From Streptomyces sp. P9-A4 (GTDB lineage: Bacteria > Actinomycetota > Actinomycetes > Streptomycetales > Streptomycetaceae): a stretch of 64,000 bases of DNA. Location: the NCBI RefSeq assembly GCF_036634195.1, contig NZ_JAZIFY010000001.1, forward strand, positions 2,552,501 through 2,616,500. The letters run 5' to 3'. How positions within the stretch are numbered: the stretch's first letter is position 1; every line of letters starts with the position of its first letter. A program made the translations under genes and the position numbers. The notes beneath the pieces are model-generated. The model worked only from the letters and a program-made list of their open reading frames with translations, was not told the origin of the DNA and ran no database searches. Shown piece by piece: positions 62,927-64,000 of this stretch.

Positions 62927-64000
62927 CTACGCGTGGTGTTCGCCCATCGGGGAGCGGTCCCGGCGGGTGTACTCCGCACCGAGGGCGGCCGACTTCTCCG
63001 GGGTCAGGAGTTCGTACGGCGCGCCCGGCGTCGGGCGCCACCAGACGGGGTCCTCGCAGAGGAAGGCCGCTCGGCGGAGGGCCACACGGTGGATCTTGTT
63101 CGTGGCCGTGAGGGGCAGTTCCCGCATCACGCGGACGAAGCGCGGTGGCATCTTCGTGCCCAGGTCCGCCTGGTCCGCGAGGAAGGCCGCGAAGGCCGAC
63201 GGGTCGAAGGCCTCCCCCTCGCGCAGCGCGAGCGCCGCCATCACCTGGTCCCCCGCCACCGGGTCCGGTATCGCGTAGACCGCGACCCCCGCCGCCCGGT
63301 CCCAGCGGGCGAGGATGTGCTCGATCATCGCCGCCGCCAGGTTCTCGCTGTCGACCCGCAGCCGGTCGTCCGTACGGCCCGCGAAGTAGAGGTACCCGTC
63401 CGCGTCCCGGTAGAAGAGGTCGCCCGTCCAGTACCAGCCGTCCCGCAGCCGGGCCGCCTCCGCCTCCGGGTTGCGCCAGTAGCCCTCGAAGGGCGACCGG
63501 CCCCGGTTGACGAGCTCGCCGACCGCCTCGGCCGCGTTGAGGAGCCGGCCGGTGGGCGAGAAGCGGGCCCGGGGGCACTCCTCCCCCGACTCCCCGTCGA
63601 TCACCGCCAGGTCGTCGCCCGGCGCGGCCCGCCCGATCGCCCCCGTAGGGGTGTCGGGGGTCCGCTGGATCGCCGCGCCGCCCTCGGAGGAGCCGTACCC
63701 CTCGACGAGCGGGACCCCGAAGCGCTCCCGGAAGCGGGCCGCGTCCACCGCCCCCGCCTCCGTCCCGAAGCCGAGGCGGAGCGGGTGCGCGCGGTCGTCC
63801 GGTCCGGGCGGGGTGGCGAGCAGGTACTGCACGGCCCGGCCCACGTAGGTGAAGTAGGTGGCGCCGTAGCGGCGTACGTCGGGCAGGAACCGGGAGGCGG
63901 AGAAGCGGGCCCGCAGCGCCACCCCGGCCCCGGCGGCGAGCGCGGGCGCCCAGTCCGCGATCACCGCGTTGCCGTGGAACATCGGCATGCAGATGTAGTG
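62927..64000 (-). CDS. Acyl-CoA synthetase, C-terminal part (gene runs off the window)
   Basis: About 358 residues of an ANL-family acyl-CoA ligase are visible; the N-terminus lies beyond 64000. The AMP-binding motif lies in GFGTEAGAVD and EGYGSSEGGA; the C-terminal domain begins WTGDLFYRDADGYLYFAGRT and the catalytic Lys region is PPRFVRVMRELPLTATNKIH. Such enzymes load fatty acids or related acids onto CoA. The best family guess is a FadD/fatty acid transport-type ligase. Confidence 0.88.
   Translation of the reverse strand, partial: HYICMPMFHGNAVIADWAPALAAGAGVALRARFSASRFLPDVRRYGATYFTYVGRAVQYLLATPPGPDDRAHPLRLGFGTEAGAVDAARFRERFGVPLVEGYGSSEGGAAIQRTPDTPTGAIGRAAPGDDLAVIDGESGEECPRARFSPTGRLLNAAEAVGELVNRGRSPFEGYWRNPEAEAARLRDGWYWTGDLFYRDADGYLYFAGRTDDRLRVDSENLAAAMIEHILARWDRAAGVAVYAIPDPVAGDQVMAALALREGEAFDPSAFAAFLADQADLGTKMPPRFVRVMRELPLTATNKIHRVALRRAAFLCEDPVWWRPTPGAPYELLTPEKSAALGAEYTRRDRSPMGEHHA

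Noticed and set aside
62820..63578. Open frame on the minus strand with an Arg-Leu repeat tail
   Set aside because: The repeated dipeptide comes from reading the AGCCGT microsatellite; the rest is a shadow of the acyl-CoA ligase.

Overview
The window is high-GC actinobacterial chromosome, and the gene content is that of a Streptomyces. Signs are the very strong third-position GC bias, frequent GTG/TTG starts, a complete desferrioxamine cluster (desF, desA-D) behind iron boxes, an adpA gene carrying an in-frame TTA (bldA-dependent) codon next to oligoribonuclease, a PAS-GGDEF-EAL protein matching CdgA, DasR-type sites next to chitin genes, and an XRE/DUF397 pair. Gene order resembles, from memory, the S. 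coelicolor SCO277x-SCO28xx core. I saw no insertion sequence, prophage or CRISPR array.

Layout. 0-4 kb: tail of an unknown gene and a fused heterodimer-type ABC exporter. 4-8.6 kb: a TPP-dependent decarboxylase/synthase-like enzyme and an agmatinase/guanidinobutyrase-family ureohydrolase, divergent from a PucR regulator; probably an arginine-derived guanidino-compound pathway. 8.6-11.7 kb: acyl-CoA dehydrogenase, TesB thioesterase, cation diffusion facilitator. 11.7-18.9 kb: a phosphatase-family protein, then a TetR repressor divergent from a leucine/branched-chain operon (methylcrotonyl-CoA carboxylase beta and alpha, HMG-CoA lyase, AcdH), with two palindromic operators between them. 19-25.2 kb: desF and desABCD, each transcript with its own iron box; the desE receptor gene usually found here is absent. 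25.4-27.3 kb: two small unknown genes divergent from an XRE/DUF397 pair, looking like an inserted module. 27.4-31.4 kb: GH20 hexosaminidase with a DasR-like site, a small conserved gene and glmS. 31.5-36.3 kb: acetate-type permease, universal stress protein, small membrane protein, adpA, orn, tRNA-His. 36.5-42.6 kb: GH18/CBM2 chitinase, OmpR-type two-component system, secreted/anchored unknown protein, spermidine synthase-like protein, small unknown gene. 42.8-51.3 kb: XRE/TPR-like regulator, phosphoglycerate mutase-type phosphatase, PAP2 phosphatase, then a translationally coupled set encoding a Cas4/AddB-like Fe-S nuclease, an unknown 537-residue protein and an SF1B helicase, followed by two small unknown genes and tRNA-Lys. 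51.3-59.4 kb: M6 protease, cdgA-like c-di-GMP enzyme, second GH18 chitinase with two DasR-like sites, luciferase-like oxidoreductase, IclR regulator, second tRNA-Lys. 59.4-64 kb: NarL-type two-component system with overlapping genes, Vat-like acetyltransferase divergent from a TetR repressor, a hexanucleotide repeat, and a truncated acyl-CoA ligase.

Themes: chitin and aminosugar use (two chitinases, hexosaminidase, glmS), iron acquisition, branched-chain acyl-CoA catabolism, and developmental control (adpA, cdgA). The least understood and most interesting unit is the split nuclease-unknown-helicase operon at 45.7-49.8 kb, which has the parts of a Dna2-like helicase-nuclease spread over three coupled genes. 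Start codons were chosen from Shine-Dalgarno spacing, gene coupling and family lengths; no database search was possible.
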